Positions 33,719-46,005 are shown, counted from the first letter of the stretch. The stretch: DNA of 64,000 nucleotides from Paguma larvata (GCA_030068075.1 CM057839.1:23010167-23074166), one strand, 5' to 3'. Notes: generated by a model not told the origin, from the sequence alone. Numbers and translations: made by a program.

Positions 33719-35013
33719 CATATCCTAATAATAATTGCCCAAAAGGTAGGCAGTTTATAGAGTTGATTTTTGGAACTTTTAGAGAGCCTGTGATAATGTC
33801 ACACATGAAATGTGAACTGTGGTTAGAACATATTTTTTCTTACAGGCGTGGCCCACAGAATGAACAAACAAGTCAGCGATAGAAACTGTGCTATCAAATA
33901 TTGGATAGCTGCCCATAAGAGAAAAGCCAGATTTTTCTATGGCTCTATATAGCAAGTTCCCTTTAATCAGGCATTCTTAGTTTGAGAAAATATATATAAA
34001 CATGGCAGGTGTGATGTAAACCCACTGTAATATAAAACGAAAATGCAGCTTATATGCTCGTCAAAGAGAATGAAGGTCATTGAGAAAATATTCCCAGTTG
34101 GTTTCATATGGTATTTATTATTCAACAGAAATAATTATATTTGAATTTTGATTATCCTTCATATTAGAGAGCAGAAAAAATTATTGAGAATGCAGAAGTT
34201 TCTCATAATAATTTTCAACCTCTTAGAGCCTGGGGTCTACACAAAGATACTGAAAGTACAACAATATTTTATACTCAAATATGCATCTACAAAAATAAAC
34301 TGATTATAAATATTTTTACTTTAACTTCACAACTGAATCTTACTGAGATTGTAACAGCTGTCAGAGTGAAAAAGGAAAAAAAAACATATATATGCAAATC
34401 AACGAGTAGAACAAATTTAAGGAATTTTTGTAATTGTAAGATTTTTTTTCATCACTTTTAATATGCTCGTTTTGGATATTTTAGAGAGGGTGTATATATT
34501 GATAGACATATTTATATCACCATTAAGTTACTTTTTACCATATATATTTAATTCTGCATAAGAATATATGTACTATACTATTCCAAAGAGATCGAGAATT
34601 TTTAAAATTTTTGATAATTATTGTTTATGATTTCAAATCATAAACTCTGGATATGGTCAGCTTATTTGTGCCACCCTCATATGACTATAATAAAGGATCA
34701 ATATTTTTGAAGAGTCATAAGAACATGTACTTTGCATTTTTGTCCTCAAAGTCTCCCTAGCACCACTAACCCTGAGACTTCTGTTTTGTCTTTTCTTCTT
34801 GTGGCTTCTTGACAAAATAAGGGAAAAAATGAGAGAAGGAAAAAAGAAGAAGGCAGGCTGCTTCTGTGCTTTCCTCAGCCTTTCTTGCTGCTTAGCTGGC
34901 ATTTGTTCTATTTTTCAAAGGCAGTTCTGAAGCTACTGAAAAGTGAAAACATATATAATATTATGGGAGTGCTATACTCTTTGTGTTCAGATTTCAATCT
35001 CTGGTTTGACTTT
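33719..35013. other. AT-rich unique sequence
   Basis: No interspersed element recognised. An 81-codon minus-strand open frame at 34657-34902 is basic and low-complexity. No regulatory structure stands out. Confidence 0.3.
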
Positions 35014-35031
35014 ATCACTCCTGAATCTTTT

Positions 35032-35258
35032 TGTTTTATATTTTTAAATGATTTTTAAAGTTTATTTACTTTTAGAGAGAGATAGAGAGCATGAGCAGGG
35101 GAGGGGCAGAGGGAGAGGAAGAGAGAGAGAATCCCAAGCAGGCTCCACATTGTCAATGTAGAGCCTGAGGTGGAGCTCAAACTCACAAGCTGGGAGATTA
35201 ATACCTGAGCTGAAACCAAGAGTCAGATGCTTAACCGACTGAGCCACCCAGGTGCTCC
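35032..35258 (-). mobile_element. Felid SINEC, short-type, antisense
   Basis: 'aaagtttatttacttttag', a GA-rich block, 'gagaatcccaagcaggctcc', head 'gccacccaggtgctcc'. Target-site duplication atcactcctgaatctttt at 35014-35031 and atcacccttgaatctttt at 35259-35276. Confidence 0.95.
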
Positions 35259-35482
35259 ATCACCCTTGAATCTTTTAACTTACAATAAATATATTTTGAT
35301 ATATTTACAATAAGTATAAAATGCCATATTATGTGTTCAAGTATCAGTAAAACCTGAATATACCATGTGATATGTTTGCATCAAATTCATATTGTTCAAA
35401 TCATGTTACAAATTCCAAAAATTTCATTATTTTCCACATCTAAATGTTGACTATGTAAACTCACATACCCTTTTATTCTTTT

Positions 35483-35690
35483 CGTTTAAGTTCATTTATT
35501 TATTTTAAGAGAGAGAGAGAGTACACAGGCACGTGGTGGGGAACAGAGGGAGAGGGAGAGAGAGAATGCCAGGCAGGCTCTGTACTGTCAGTGTAGAGCT
35601 CGAATCAGGGCTTGAACTCATGAACCCCGAGATCATGACCTGAGCTGAGCTGAGTCTGATGATTATCTTACGGACCCACCCAGGCACCCC
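35483..35690 (-). mobile_element. Felid SINEC, short-type, antisense
   Basis: 'ttcatttatttattttaag', GA run, 'gagaatgccaggcaggctc', head 'cacccaggcacccc'. It carries a local gagct triplication at 35641-35655. The target-site duplication is too eroded to call. Confidence 0.9.
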
Positions 35691-35699
35691 TACGCCTTC

Positions 35700-37550
35700 A
35701 TTCGTATGGTTCATCTTTATATTTAGCATCTGCATGGATCTGTGGGAGAGAAGGAAGCTAATTATTTTATTTACTTCTTAGAAACACTAATTGAAGGTCA
35801 TGTACTGAAATTAATGTAGTAAATATAGGAAAGATGACAGGCAGCTAAGACATAACATATATGGACCAAGGCAAGGGAATTTAGCATTGTTCTACAAATG
35901 GTATTGATAGTACTTGGTGTACAGTTACTAGTCGTCAATGACCAGAGCCCTCCCAGGCCTCCAGCTACAAACACCTTCAGAAAATTTGCCTGGGATGGGG
36001 TTGGGGAGAATTTAAATGTTCTCTGCTTTCAATAATCTCTTCTTTCCGTGTTTTTCCATCTATATAGGCACACTTCTTACACTGCAACTTTGTGCTGCTT
36101 TTAGCTAATTGTTTCATTTAATAGAACTAATAAAGCATTTTCTATAGTTTTAAATTTTTAATTTAACATTTTTAAGTATTTATGGAAGAACTACTTTATT
36201 GGCTTACTAAGTCAATGAAGTGGCTCCAGTGGAGTCTCTTGTTCTTTCCTGTTTCAAAAATTTCAAAAACAATTATACAAATGTGAACTTATATATCACT
36301 GGTTTATTATACTACCTTTATGGTAGAATTAACCTATCTAGAGAAGTAAAGCTATGCCAGCAGATATCTCCCAGTTTGGCAAAGCAGTAAATAGAGAAGG
36401 TGAATTTAATTTTTAAAAATCTAAAGGACCTTTGTAATACAGAATTTTTAAGAACATTATGTTTTCTATAATGTCCATATCTCACTTACTTAACTTTAAA
36501 ATTATTTGAATTGAATTACTTGAAACAAACAAAAAAAATTATACTAGTTATTCATAAAGGGATGCTTATCTATGTCTACAGATTCCCTAAATTTTCACTT
36601 CACACGTGTGCATTAATATTTTCATCAATAAAACATTTATAACCTTTTAAAAATGATTGTTTTCATACTTTAAAATTTTTATATCTATAAATTTAATAAT
36701 TATGAAAATACTTTAATCTCAAAAGGCACCTATCATCAAAAGAAATAAAATTCACCTAATGTTTTTTAATTCTGTGGCACCTTGGAATGGAAAACTATCC
36801 AGAATGTCAAAATCTACAGAAAAGTCATTCCATAGTATTTTTTAACTGCTGTGTTGTAAGGTCTACTTATTGTTAATTTTGGCTCAAAGAAGTTTATTTC
36901 CAATTACCTCCCATAAGTTTTTTGGGTTTTTTTTTGTTTGTTTTTTTGTGTGCTTTCTTTTCTATTGAGGGCCTCAATTGACTGACACATTAAATTATGC
37001 ATGATCATCTGAAAAGGATCCATTCAAATGTTGGCACTCAGTCACCATCTGTGCTTTGTACATTGACATATCTCACACCACTTTCATGTTTGCTTTATAA
37101 ATGGTGTGACAGTTAGGCTTTTCATAACATTTGTTGTTCCATAAAATTAATTCTAGTGATGGTCATATTTTGAGAATAGAAAGCTCCATTCAGGAAACTG
37201 TGAAGAATTTTGAAAATAAAAACTGCCACCAGGGTGGTGACTTAATCTCGCACATTTCTCACGGCGATCAATGCAGGTATACATAGGACCAAAAGTTTTT
37301 CAATAACATATGATATTGGGACTTAAGCTGCAAGGCAACTTCCTTCAAAAAAGCCACCAGTAGGATCTCCCCTGTTATAAATGTGCACAGGTTCAAACTT
37401 TGAAACAAACCAAAACGATCCTCCAAATAATCTATTTCTTAACAATTATTATCGTTTTGTTAAGCTAAAAAAAAAAAAATCACACAACCACAATTGGAAG
37501 ATATGTTGAACAATGAAGTCAAATATAGTACATATAGTGCATTAGAAAAT
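35700..37550. other. AT-rich unique sequence; balanced block at 36960-37400
   Basis: No repeat recognised apart from a T-rich stretch at 36918-36947. 36960-37400 has more even composition, with an atgcatgatcat core and several TAAT motifs, and could be a conserved element. No open frame of interest. Confidence 0.3.
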
Positions 37551-37560
37551 AATCTTCAAG

Positions 37561-37767
37561 GGTGTGCCTGGGTGGGTTAAGCCTCTGACTTCAGCTCACT
37601 TCGTGATCGCATGTTCGTGAGTTCGAGCTCCACATCAGCTTCTGTGCTGAAAAGCTCAGAGCCTAGGCCTGCTTCAAATTCTGAGTCTCCCTCTCTCTCT
37701 GGCCCTCCCCCACTCGTGCTCTGTTCCTCTGTCTGTCAAAAATAAATAAAGATTAAAAAATATAAAA
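37561..37767 (+). mobile_element. Felid SINEC, long-type, internal deletion in the head
   Basis: The head 'ggtgtgcctgggtgggttaag' lacks the usual ctcagtcg segment, so part of the A-box is deleted. The rest is complete to 'aaaaataaataaagatt'. Exact target-site duplication aatcttcaag at 37551-37560 and 37768-37777. Confidence 0.95.
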
Positions 37768-37777
37768 AATCTTCAAG

Positions 37778-39117
37778 ATTATCAGTAAAGTGTTTGGATA
37801 TATACACTGAAAAAATAAGTAAATGATTTTATTATTGTTGCGTACCCTGAGATAGCATTGACCTAAATCTTGGGCACATATATTTTACTCTAACCTACAA
37901 TCCAACTATGTCCCCCAAATTTATAATAAATTTAACTTTTATAATCTTTGTATATAATGGCCACCATTTCTATAAAATGCAGTGAAATTCTGTGAATCAT
38001 TTTGTTTACTCCTATTACCTGTCTTATTTGGGTATTCAAAGACACGATTTGTCTTCTGTTTTTCAACTACAATTGTACAAGGCAATACCTTCATATCGAA
38101 TTAAAAAAAAGCATTTTGGCCTATATAAGCTGTCATACTCTTCACAAAGGACTTTCCATTGTACAAAGATAACTTCTAGAAATTTTTATAAATTATATCC
38201 TAGTACTACTAAGCTTAAAGCTTTATCTCTTTAATATTTGCTTCATTAGTTTCAAGGGAAGTATGAACAAGAGTTCTTATTAGCAAAAAAGATTCTACTG
38301 TTAAAATGTTCCCAGAGAAAAGGAGAGGCACAAAGTCACAAGGAAGAAAAATGAGCTCATTTTCTTGGCAATCAAATGACTAGTTGGAACCAAGGATTAA
38401 ATGAAGTAAAATTTCAGTTACACCTCCTTCTTTTCCGGAAAGTAAACACACACTGACTATTTTTAAGCTGTTACAAAAGCAAAGTTTATAAAAGTTTTAC
38501 TTTTTCACCTTGACATCTTGAATAGAGACTTTTCTTACTGATAGTTACTTTGAAAAACAAAATAGTTCTGCCTTTCAAATTTACGACACCATTATTAAGA
38601 TTATATGATTTAAAGTACAGAGAAAACTGATCATCTGATATTGTTTCTTTTGTTTCTTTTAGAAACACTGTATTTAATATTTTCTCTTTATCTTGGTATT
38701 CACTATGCTAACTTCCCACTAGCCAGTTTTTGTTTTGTTTTGTTTTCCACCAGATACATTTGCTCTGTTTCCTTTAATTGCTTGGTGTCTACTCAGGATC
38801 CTGCCTTTGATTCATATGCTTTCTTACTCACCAAAAGATTAATTTAAGCATATGTTTCTCTAACAACTACCTACAAAATATCAAATATATACTTCTACCA
38901 TGGATCTATTTACAGACTCATAGGCAACTGTATATCCATCTAGATATTTTCTCACTTGTAGTGAGAACAGATATTTGAACAAAATGTTACATGCTGGGAA
39001 GTATGACAGCTTCACGACACAGTCCTGTGTATTTACCCAACCACACAGAGGTAGCTATTGGAATGTGTCTTTGGCAAATAATATTATTCAACTTTAATCA
39101 ATGTTTCTCATAGATCT
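37778..39117. other. AT-rich unique sequence
   Basis: No repeat recognised. An 80-codon open frame at 37992-38234 and shorter ones show no domain. A gttttgttttgttttc run lies at 38730-38748. Confidence 0.3.
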
Positions 39118-39280
39118 GGTGCTATTCTAAACACCACCTTTCTTATATCATTCAATCCTCAAATCGACTAATCAGTAGGTAACATTTTTTGTCCTATTTT
39201 ACATGGGTTGGAACTTTAGATTAAGTAAATTAAGTAATTGTCAAAAGTGACACAGTGGAAGATTTGCTACTCTTTTTAAT
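39118..39280 (-). repeat. MIR SINE relic, antisense
   Basis: 'ggtgctattctaaacaccac', 'cattcaatcctcaaatcgac', 'cctattttacatgggttgg' and 'gtaaattaagtaattgtcaa' give MIR read backwards. Confidence 0.75.
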
Positions 39281-39960
39281 CAATCTGATAGCTGTTTTAT
39301 TACAAACTCTGTACTTCACACTTGCAGTAGAATGACTGACACAGCCCTTCAATTCAACCTAAAAAAATAGACACTCATGTCTTCCTCACCACCATCTTGT
39401 CCTATATTTTAAATTTTTTTATTACTAATACCTTGAAAATAGTGCTAACATTATACATGGCCTTCCTCTAGCTTATATGTGGCATTTAATTTTTGATATA
39501 TTCTGTCAGTATTCTTCTAAATGATCTCTCTTAAATTGTCTTGTTGCCAATATTAGAAACCCTTCTAAATTGCCTTGCATTCTGTGAATCAAAACATTTA
39601 AAAATTTGATAAAACCATTTTCCTAAATTATTCTAACATTTTAGTAACTTTCATCTCATATAATTTTATAGGACCAATATGACTTCTCCTTCATATCATT
39701 TCAAATACATAGCCTGTTGTTAACCCTTCTGCTTGTCATAACAAATTATATAGACTTTACTAAATGAAATATCCTATCCCATGACTCCAGGCTTTTGCAC
39801 ATGCTGGTGTCCCTTCAAACCGGAATGAACATCTAGAGCCAGGTTGCATCTACTAATTTCTGTGTTCTGGCATCCTTGATCATACTTCCATTAATAACGG
39901 ATCATTTTTAACCTTTGTTTATCATTGTATCTTTATGCCAACCGTTGTTAGGTGTTATAT
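39281..39960 (+). repeat. L2 LINE 3' relic (clearest at 39785-39900)
   Basis: 'ccaggcttttgcacatgctg' followed by 'cttcaaaccggaatgaac' matches the L2 segment before the 3' end. The preceding 500 bases may belong to the same relic but are too diverged to show it. Confidence 0.4.
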
Positions 39961-40340
39961 TTTTATATGTATGGGCACTCATATATATATATAATATATA
40001 CATATTTCAGTTATTACTTAAGATAAATTATTGCCATAATTAGTTAATATATCTATTTGAATATGAACTACATTTGTGAAGTGGAATCATAGGACATACT
40101 ACGGAAAGCAAGGAAAATGATAAATTTAACAGTGACTCTCAGGATTACAAGTCTGGATGACTAGTCATTGCCAGAATTATTTAGGATAGTAAAAAGAGGC
40201 AGAGAAACAAAATTGGAGGACTTTTAATTTTAATTAAATGTCATTTTGTTCTGACATATTGCTGAAGTTTTCCTATAACTACTAGCCCAAAACCAATTTT
40301 CATCACGATAGGATACAACATAAATCATTTGTATAGTTTA

Positions 40341-40549
40341 AGGGACACCTGAGTGGCACAGTAGGGTTAGCATCCAACTCTTGATTTTGGCTCAGGTCAT
40401 GATCTTATGAATTGTTCAAAATCCACATCAGGCTCTGTGCTGACAGTGCAGGGCCTGCTTGAGATTCTCTCTCTTCCCCTCTCTGTCCCTCCCCTGCCTT
40501 TCTCTCTCTCCCCCACCCCCCAATTAAATAAACTTGAAAATAATTTAAA
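40341..40549 (+). mobile_element. Felid SINEC, short-type
   Basis: The head 'agggacacctgagtggcac', 'gctgacagtgcagggcctgc', CT-rich block, short 'caattaaataaacttg' tail. Target-site duplication aaatcatttgtatagttt at 40322-40339 and aaatcatctgtatacttt at 40550-40567. Confidence 0.93.
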
Positions 40550-40567
40550 AAATCATCTGTATACTTT

Positions 40568-40780
40568 GATTAAAACTACATTATAAAAGCATATTCGGGG
40601 AAAAAAGACTAAAATTAAATTTTGAAGATTCATATATTTGAATCCATATGTAGTTGAATTGTCTATGCAATAAGTGGTTATTGAAAGTTACTCATACTAT
40701 AGGCATTAGATGAAGAAAATATAAATTCAGACAAAAAGAAGAAAAAAAATCAATGTTTTTAAAATGTCACCATGCATGTC

Positions 40781-40822
<42 letters not shown>

Positions 40823-41149
40823 ATACGTATATGGTTTTGAAATAATACTCAACCACATAAAATATTGTTTTGGTATGGTTGTCATAAAGGCCACTTTCAT
40901 AACAATCATTTCATATTCATTATACACTTAGTAAAGGGGCATAATCTAGATTTCATAATCAAATTTTAATCAATTTTTCAACTTTACTAAATTTATAAAT
41001 GAAAGAAGGTAAGGCAGTCAAAATATAAAAGGATACACTTAAATAATAATAATAGTTTAAAATCCCTCAGAAGGGATGTAAAACATAATTTTAAGAATTA
41101 ATAAGATCAGTGAATTTCAGACAATAAAATTACAAAATAGATAATGGAT
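40568..41149. other. AT-rich unique sequence around an STR
   Basis: Apart from the ATCT repeat, no element is clear. The part from about 40980 may be the eroded 5' side of the HAL1/L1-like relic that continues past the next SINE. Confidence 0.3.
40781..40822 (+). repeat. (ATCT)n tetranucleotide STR
   Basis: Ten and a half perfect uninterrupted ATCT units. A perfect run of this length is likely to vary between individuals. Confidence 0.97.
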
Positions 41150-41162
41150 AAGAACATTGTAG

Positions 41163-41378
41163 ACTGGGGCACCTGGGTGACTCAGTCAGTTAAGCATCCA
41201 ACTTCTGCTTGGGTCATGATTTCATGGTTTGTGGGTTTGAGCCCTACCCTGGGTTCTGTGCTGACAGCTCAGCCAGTTTTGGATTCTGTGTCTCCCTCAC
41301 TCTCTACCCCTCCCCCACTCACAGTCTGTCTGTCTCTGTCTCAAAAATAAATAAGCATTTTAAAAAAATTAAAAAAGA
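41163..41378 (+). mobile_element. Felid SINEC, long-type
   Basis: 'ggggcacctgggtgactcag' head region, 'gctgacagctcagccag' (a short deletion in the long-type block), CT-rich segment, 'aaaaataaataagcatttt' tail. Exact 13-bp target-site duplication aagaacattgtag at 41150-41162 and 41379-41391. Confidence 0.95.
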
Positions 41379-41391
41379 AAGAACATTGTAG

Positions 41392-42020
41392 GCAAACTGC
41401 CACAAAGAAAAATGAGCTTATATTAGAGAATCAACATTTTCCATTCAGAACCTGATTTTTATGACCACTAACTTCTGATAAACTTTAAAGTTATGAAAGG
41501 AAAAATACTACTGTTAACCTAGAGTTCTATACCTTGTAAAAACATCCCAAAAAATACAAGAGAAATAAGACTTTGCAGCTAAACAAAAAATGAAAAACAA
41601 ACAAAAATTAAGAGAATCTGTTGCCAGTAGAACTACAAAATATATTATATTGCCAAATGATGGCATATGAAAATTAAGATATTAGGAAAAGATTAAAGCA
41701 GTAAATATTTCAGTAAAATATTTTGCCTTACTTTTAATCTTTTAAATACATGTAGCCATTTAAAAGAAAAAGTTAACAACCTGTAGATTTATAATGACAA
41801 AATTCATAATAGTAATTATAGCATAAAGGTAGAAGGGTAACAGACTTATACAATTGTAGTTTTTCTGCATTTTAGGTGAAGTAGTACAAAATTAACTATG
41901 AGCAGATCATGAAAAGTTAAGAATGTGTATTGTAGTTTCTAGAGTAATCAATAAAACAAATAATACAAAGTGGTAAAATAAAATTAACTTCTAAAAATTA
42001 TTTAAAGACTAACAAGGGTC
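41392..42020 (+). repeat. HAL1/L1-like relic
   Basis: 'agagttctataccttgtaaa', 'acaagagaaataagactttg', 'aagagaatctgttgccagta', then 'tgtattgtagtttctagag' follow in order the 3' part of HAL1 and old L1 ORF1-type elements. No usable open frame is left. The preceding SINE inserted at its edge. Confidence 0.6.
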
Positions 42021-42699
42021 TCTCCTACCTAAGGAAAATGTAAGTAAATTTAAAAAGTTGTTTTTTCTCTTCTTAGCATCTTTATATTAACCATACAATA
42101 CTTCTTTTGCCTTAATTATATCTAAAAGCAAAACAAGCAAACTAAAAAACAACTACAACCATACCCAAGTAGGAAGCCCCATATGACTAATTAAAAGCCA
42201 CCTGCTTTCATTATCTGAACCAGATATAGTTTAGCCACTCTTTCCTCCACTATCCCAAAATCCCACTGCTCCCACCGTCCCTCTACACACAAATCACCAC
42301 CTTTACAGACTCTGTATGTAACTAGGGGTGTGTTTTGGTGGAAAGAAAATGGAGAACTTTTAGATTATTCCAGCTTATAAAAAGCAATTGTATATTTGCA
42401 CAGCTGAATTTATAAATAGTCTAGGCAGTTTTTAATTTTGAGAAGTGTTAGAGAATTCTGAGATAACCAAATATATATATATCATAACTTCAATTCTATA
42501 ATTAGAGTTTTTCTCTTATTTGTGAAGCTTTTTTGATCTCTTTGAGTTTCCTATAAAGATTCAAGAGTTATTTAAAGTTAAGATTAAGAACTATGGGTAA
42601 ACAAATGGCAGAACAGCCAAGAATCACAAAGAACTGACAGCCTGGAAAGCAAATTAAGCAAATGTTTTGCAATCTAAACCACCCTAGCTTCTTTAACAC
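42021..42699. other. Unique sequence
   Basis: No element recognised. A modest C-rich patch at 42240-42300 ('tcccactgctcccaccgtcc') interrupts AT-rich DNA. Confidence 0.3.
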
Positions 42700-42726
42700 T
42701 TTTTTTAATCTGTATTTACCTTTGAC

Positions 42727-42767
<41 letters not shown>

Positions 42768-42941
42768 AGAGAGAGAATGCAAGCTGGGGAGGAACAAAGA
42801 AGGAGAGACATAAAATATGAAGCAGGCTCCAGGCTCTGAGCTGTCAGCACAGAGCCTGAAGTGGGGGTCGAACTCACCAACAGAGAGTTCATGACCTGAG
42901 CCAAAGTCTGATGCTTAACCGACTGCGCCACCCAGCACCCC
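42700..42941 (-). mobile_element. Felid SINEC, long-type, antisense, with expanded GA
   Basis: 'aatctgtatttacctttgac', then a GA run of about 16 units at 42729-42763, a second short GA block, 'ggctctgagctgtcagcac', head 'cgccacccagcacccc'. Decayed target-site duplication (accctagcttctttaaca near 42681, aacctaccttcttaaaca near 42943). Confidence 0.93.
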
Positions 42942-43029
42942 CAACCTACCTTCTTAAACAGTTTCCACATCTATAAAATGAAGGACCAAATTAGATGGTA
43001 GTAAAAGTATTTTAGTCCTGTAATTTCAT

Positions 43030-43165
43030 TATTATGATAATAGATACCATTTCCGGAGCCTAAGTTGAATGTTTCTCATATGTTAGTTCGTTTAAGCTTC
43101 ATTACAATCTGTAAGAGAGATATCATTATCCCTATATTAAAAACATAAAACTAAATTTCAGAAAG
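43030..43165 (-). repeat. MIR SINE relic, antisense
   Basis: 'ttcgtttaagcttcattaca', 'atatcattatccctatatt' and 'ataaaactaaatttcagaaa' match the antisense MIR 3' half. Confidence 0.6.
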
Positions 43166-43470
43166 TCTTCTCCCCAAATAAGAGCAAGAATCTAAACAAA
43201 ATCAAATGTTGAAGCTACGAGGCTTGTTTAAAGAATTTGTAGGTTACTGAGGTATGTAAAACTGAGTTAAAACGATAAAGTATTCAGGTAGAATAGAGTC
43301 AAAATCTATGTAGCGACCTGGTCAACATTTATTAAATACTTAATCTGAGGATACCATCAATTTTATTCTAAACTAATCAAATATTGTAAAACATATCAAG
43401 CTATTTTCATTATTCAATATTTTATTAACTTATATATTTAAAACTTTTTTGCTATTTAAAAGTATTTTAG

Positions 43471-43710
43471 GGGCGCCTGGGTGGCTCAGTTGGTTAAGTG
43501 GCCGACTTCAGCTCAGGTCATGATCTCACGGTCTGTGGGTTCGAGCCCCACGTCGTGCTCTGTGCTGATGGCTCATCAGAGTCTGGAGCCTGCTTCGGTT
43601 TCTGTGTCTCCCTCTCTCTCTGCCCTTCCCCTGCTCAAGCTCTGTCTCTATGTCTCTCAAAAATAAATAAACGTTAAAGAAAAAAAAAAAGAATTCTGTT
43701 TAAAAAAAAT
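43471..43710 (+). mobile_element. Felid SINEC, long-type, intact; two-part tail
   Basis: The best-preserved copy. The A-box 'tggctcagttggttaag' and B-box 'gtgggttcgagccccac' both fit Pol III internal promoters of tRNA-derived SINEs. The tail has an A-run, then 11 non-A bases (gaattctgttt, 43691-43701), then a second A-rich run. Exact 13-bp target-site duplication aaaagtattttag at 43458-43470 and 43711-43723. Confidence 0.97.
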
Positions 43711-43855
43711 AAAAGTATTTTAGACAACTACAGAATGCATAAAGATCATGTCTAAGTATTCATTAATGACACAAATCCACAAAATAGCGATTGATCAAAT
43801 GAATGTAAAATACATATAGTGATTTTTTATTATCATTTTAAGCCAGTAACATAAT

Positions 43856-43975
43856 ACTCTGGCACTGGAATGGGAACCAGAAGCAAAATCTTTTTTCCTG
43901 ACTCTGCTTCTAAACTCAAGCAAGTCACTTTAATTTTTGGCAATTATTGTTTCTCTCACATATGATAAAGGGGTT
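43856..43975 (+). repeat. Probable MIR relic
   Basis: 'ctggcactggaatgggaacc', 'cctgactctgcttctaaact', 'aagcaagtcactttaatttt' are consistent with MIR. Diverged. Confidence 0.5.
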
Positions 43976-45839
43976 AGAGTATACGATCACTGATATTTCT
44001 ATACGTTCTTAGACCTTATCGCCACAAAGTAGTGTTCCATGGGCGCAATGATGCCTAAGATGTTTGAATTATTTCAAAGATATTTATTTCACTCTGGAAA
44101 AAGTTTGAAAAATTCAGAGTTATGAAATCAACATTTCTAAAGGCTTTTTTTGTTCTAAAGTGACTGTGATTGTTGTAGAAGTTGATGAAGGAGAAGATTT
44201 TTCTCAAGATGAAAGATCCAGACACACACTTTGGGAAAAGATGTTTCTAATTCCTCTATTCTTTAGTTAATTAGTACAAATAAGGAACAGAAAGATGGCA
44301 TTCCAATTATACAACAAATCTAAAGGAGATGTGTGTAATTTTTGAAATTTAGTTAAATTTACATGTTGTATGGAATTATGTTCACTCTCAGATTAAATAC
44401 TTTAAATGAGCCTAAGACGTTTGAACTGTATTAAAATTCATCACAACTAAAAGCGAACACTCACTTATTTTTTTTCTTTTATAAAAGATAGATATAATTA
44501 ACAAGCTTTTTAGGAAAACTTACGAATATCTTGGAAGAAATAATAATAATAATAATATTAATAATAGCAACATTTACTGAATCTGAGAGGGTGGTTTTTT
44601 ATAAAGCATTAAGGTAATCATTACTCATATTTTGATGGACAAAAACATAATGAAAAAAGAAACTCTACTAGTAACACTGGAAAAGATTGCTTTATATATT
44701 ATTCCTCAGCCACCAGTCATTTACATATTTTTATTTTTCACCTTTGAAGTTTTGCTCAATGTTCTTGAATCTCATGTTAGCTAGCTTAATACAGGTCCCT
44801 TCCCTTCAAGCATAGTAGATCAGTGTTAAGTGTATCTTTGCAAAGCATGCAGTGTTTTATGTACATGAATGTAAACTGACTGATTCTTTAGAAGATCAAA
44901 AAGCAATTCTCTTATTAAAGGTATTTATAGGGAAAAAATATATAAGAGCCACAGTCCAAATTGATTCATAGTTAAATATATTTTAATAAGTGCAATGTTT
45001 AAATCCCACGTAAATGTTTCTCATTAAATCCTAATGTGCATATACTATGTGAGTACTACAGACAAATAATTTACTTATACGATTTTGTGAAATGGAACTT
45101 CTATAAGCTGCTTTTGAAATGAAAACATTGGTCATATTTTGATGGCATTACTTTGCTGCACTTCAATTAGCATTGTATAAATCATGTAAGGTTTATAAAC
45201 AAGTTAATAATTTAATCTTGGAAGACAAATTTTTGTACTATGCTGTGACATTACTTATCATGCTGCTTTAATTAAAACCTATTTCACAAACAGTTTATTT
45301 GCTCAAATACCAGCTTTATGCTGTATCTAAGTCCTTACAGACAGGAAGGGTTTTAGGAGTTTTTCCATTCCCTTAGTAGCCAAAAATAGAGTACTAAACA
45401 GTATAACACCGAAGACTTTTTACTCTATTATGTGTTCTTGGGTTGGTGATAGAGTAATAATAATAATAATAATAAATATAATAAGTGAGATAGATAACTT
45501 GACATAACATATTTCTCCAATTAGAAGTTATACATATTTTTTTTCAGATAGAATATATCCAGTCAACTGCATTTTCCATCTACCAACCCAGTGTTAGATA
45601 ACCAAGGAGAGAAATATCACAAAGTTTATTGAAAAAAAAACTGTGAAATTACCATCGTAAGGATGTCATCATAAGAGTGCAATTCTGGAAAACTAAATAA
45701 ACAATATGATACATTCTTGGAATTGAAAAATAAATGTCCTGTAAGGTGCCCAAAAATTACAGAAAAGATGTGGTAGTCCTCACTGAATGTAGGGGAGGAA
45801 ATCCAAGTTAGCTGTAGAAGGAAAGAGAAATACAAGGGA
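43976..45839. other. Repeat-free block; candidate conserved non-coding DNA at 44740-45330
   Basis: No interspersed repeat recognised; two short TAA microsatellites lie at 44541-44566 and 45455-45475. 44740-45330 has even composition and many TAAT/ATTA cores (caattagcatt, ttaataattta, ctttaattaaaac), a texture typical of developmental conserved elements. Untested. Confidence 0.3.
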
Positions 45840-46005
45840 GAGAGAAATAACATGGTGGCTGTTCTTGTGTGGGAGAGTGTGAAAGCTTTAAGAGGCCAGA
45901 GTGATAAAATTAGTGACAGAATAAAATCTGGGGTCTGCACTAGATCTAGTAGGTATTGGGTATATCGCAGTAAAAGTCTGCGAAAGAAAATGTGGAACAG
46001 TTGGC
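45840..46005 (-). repeat. L2 LINE relic, antisense
   Basis: 'ttaagaggccagagtgataa' and 'aaaatctggggtctgcacta' resemble the antisense L2 region 'aggaggccagtgtggctg...gggccagatc'. The 104-codon minus-strand frame at 45626-45940 overlaps it and is not a gene. Confidence 0.4.

Noticed and set aside
43471..43560. tRNA gene
   Set aside because: A- and B-box motifs are present but belong to the tRNA-derived SINE head; no full cloverleaf or 3' tRNA end. The same applies to the other SINE heads.
45626..45940. 104-codon minus-strand open frame
   Set aside because: Hydrophobic and low-complexity, partly over an antisense L2 relic.
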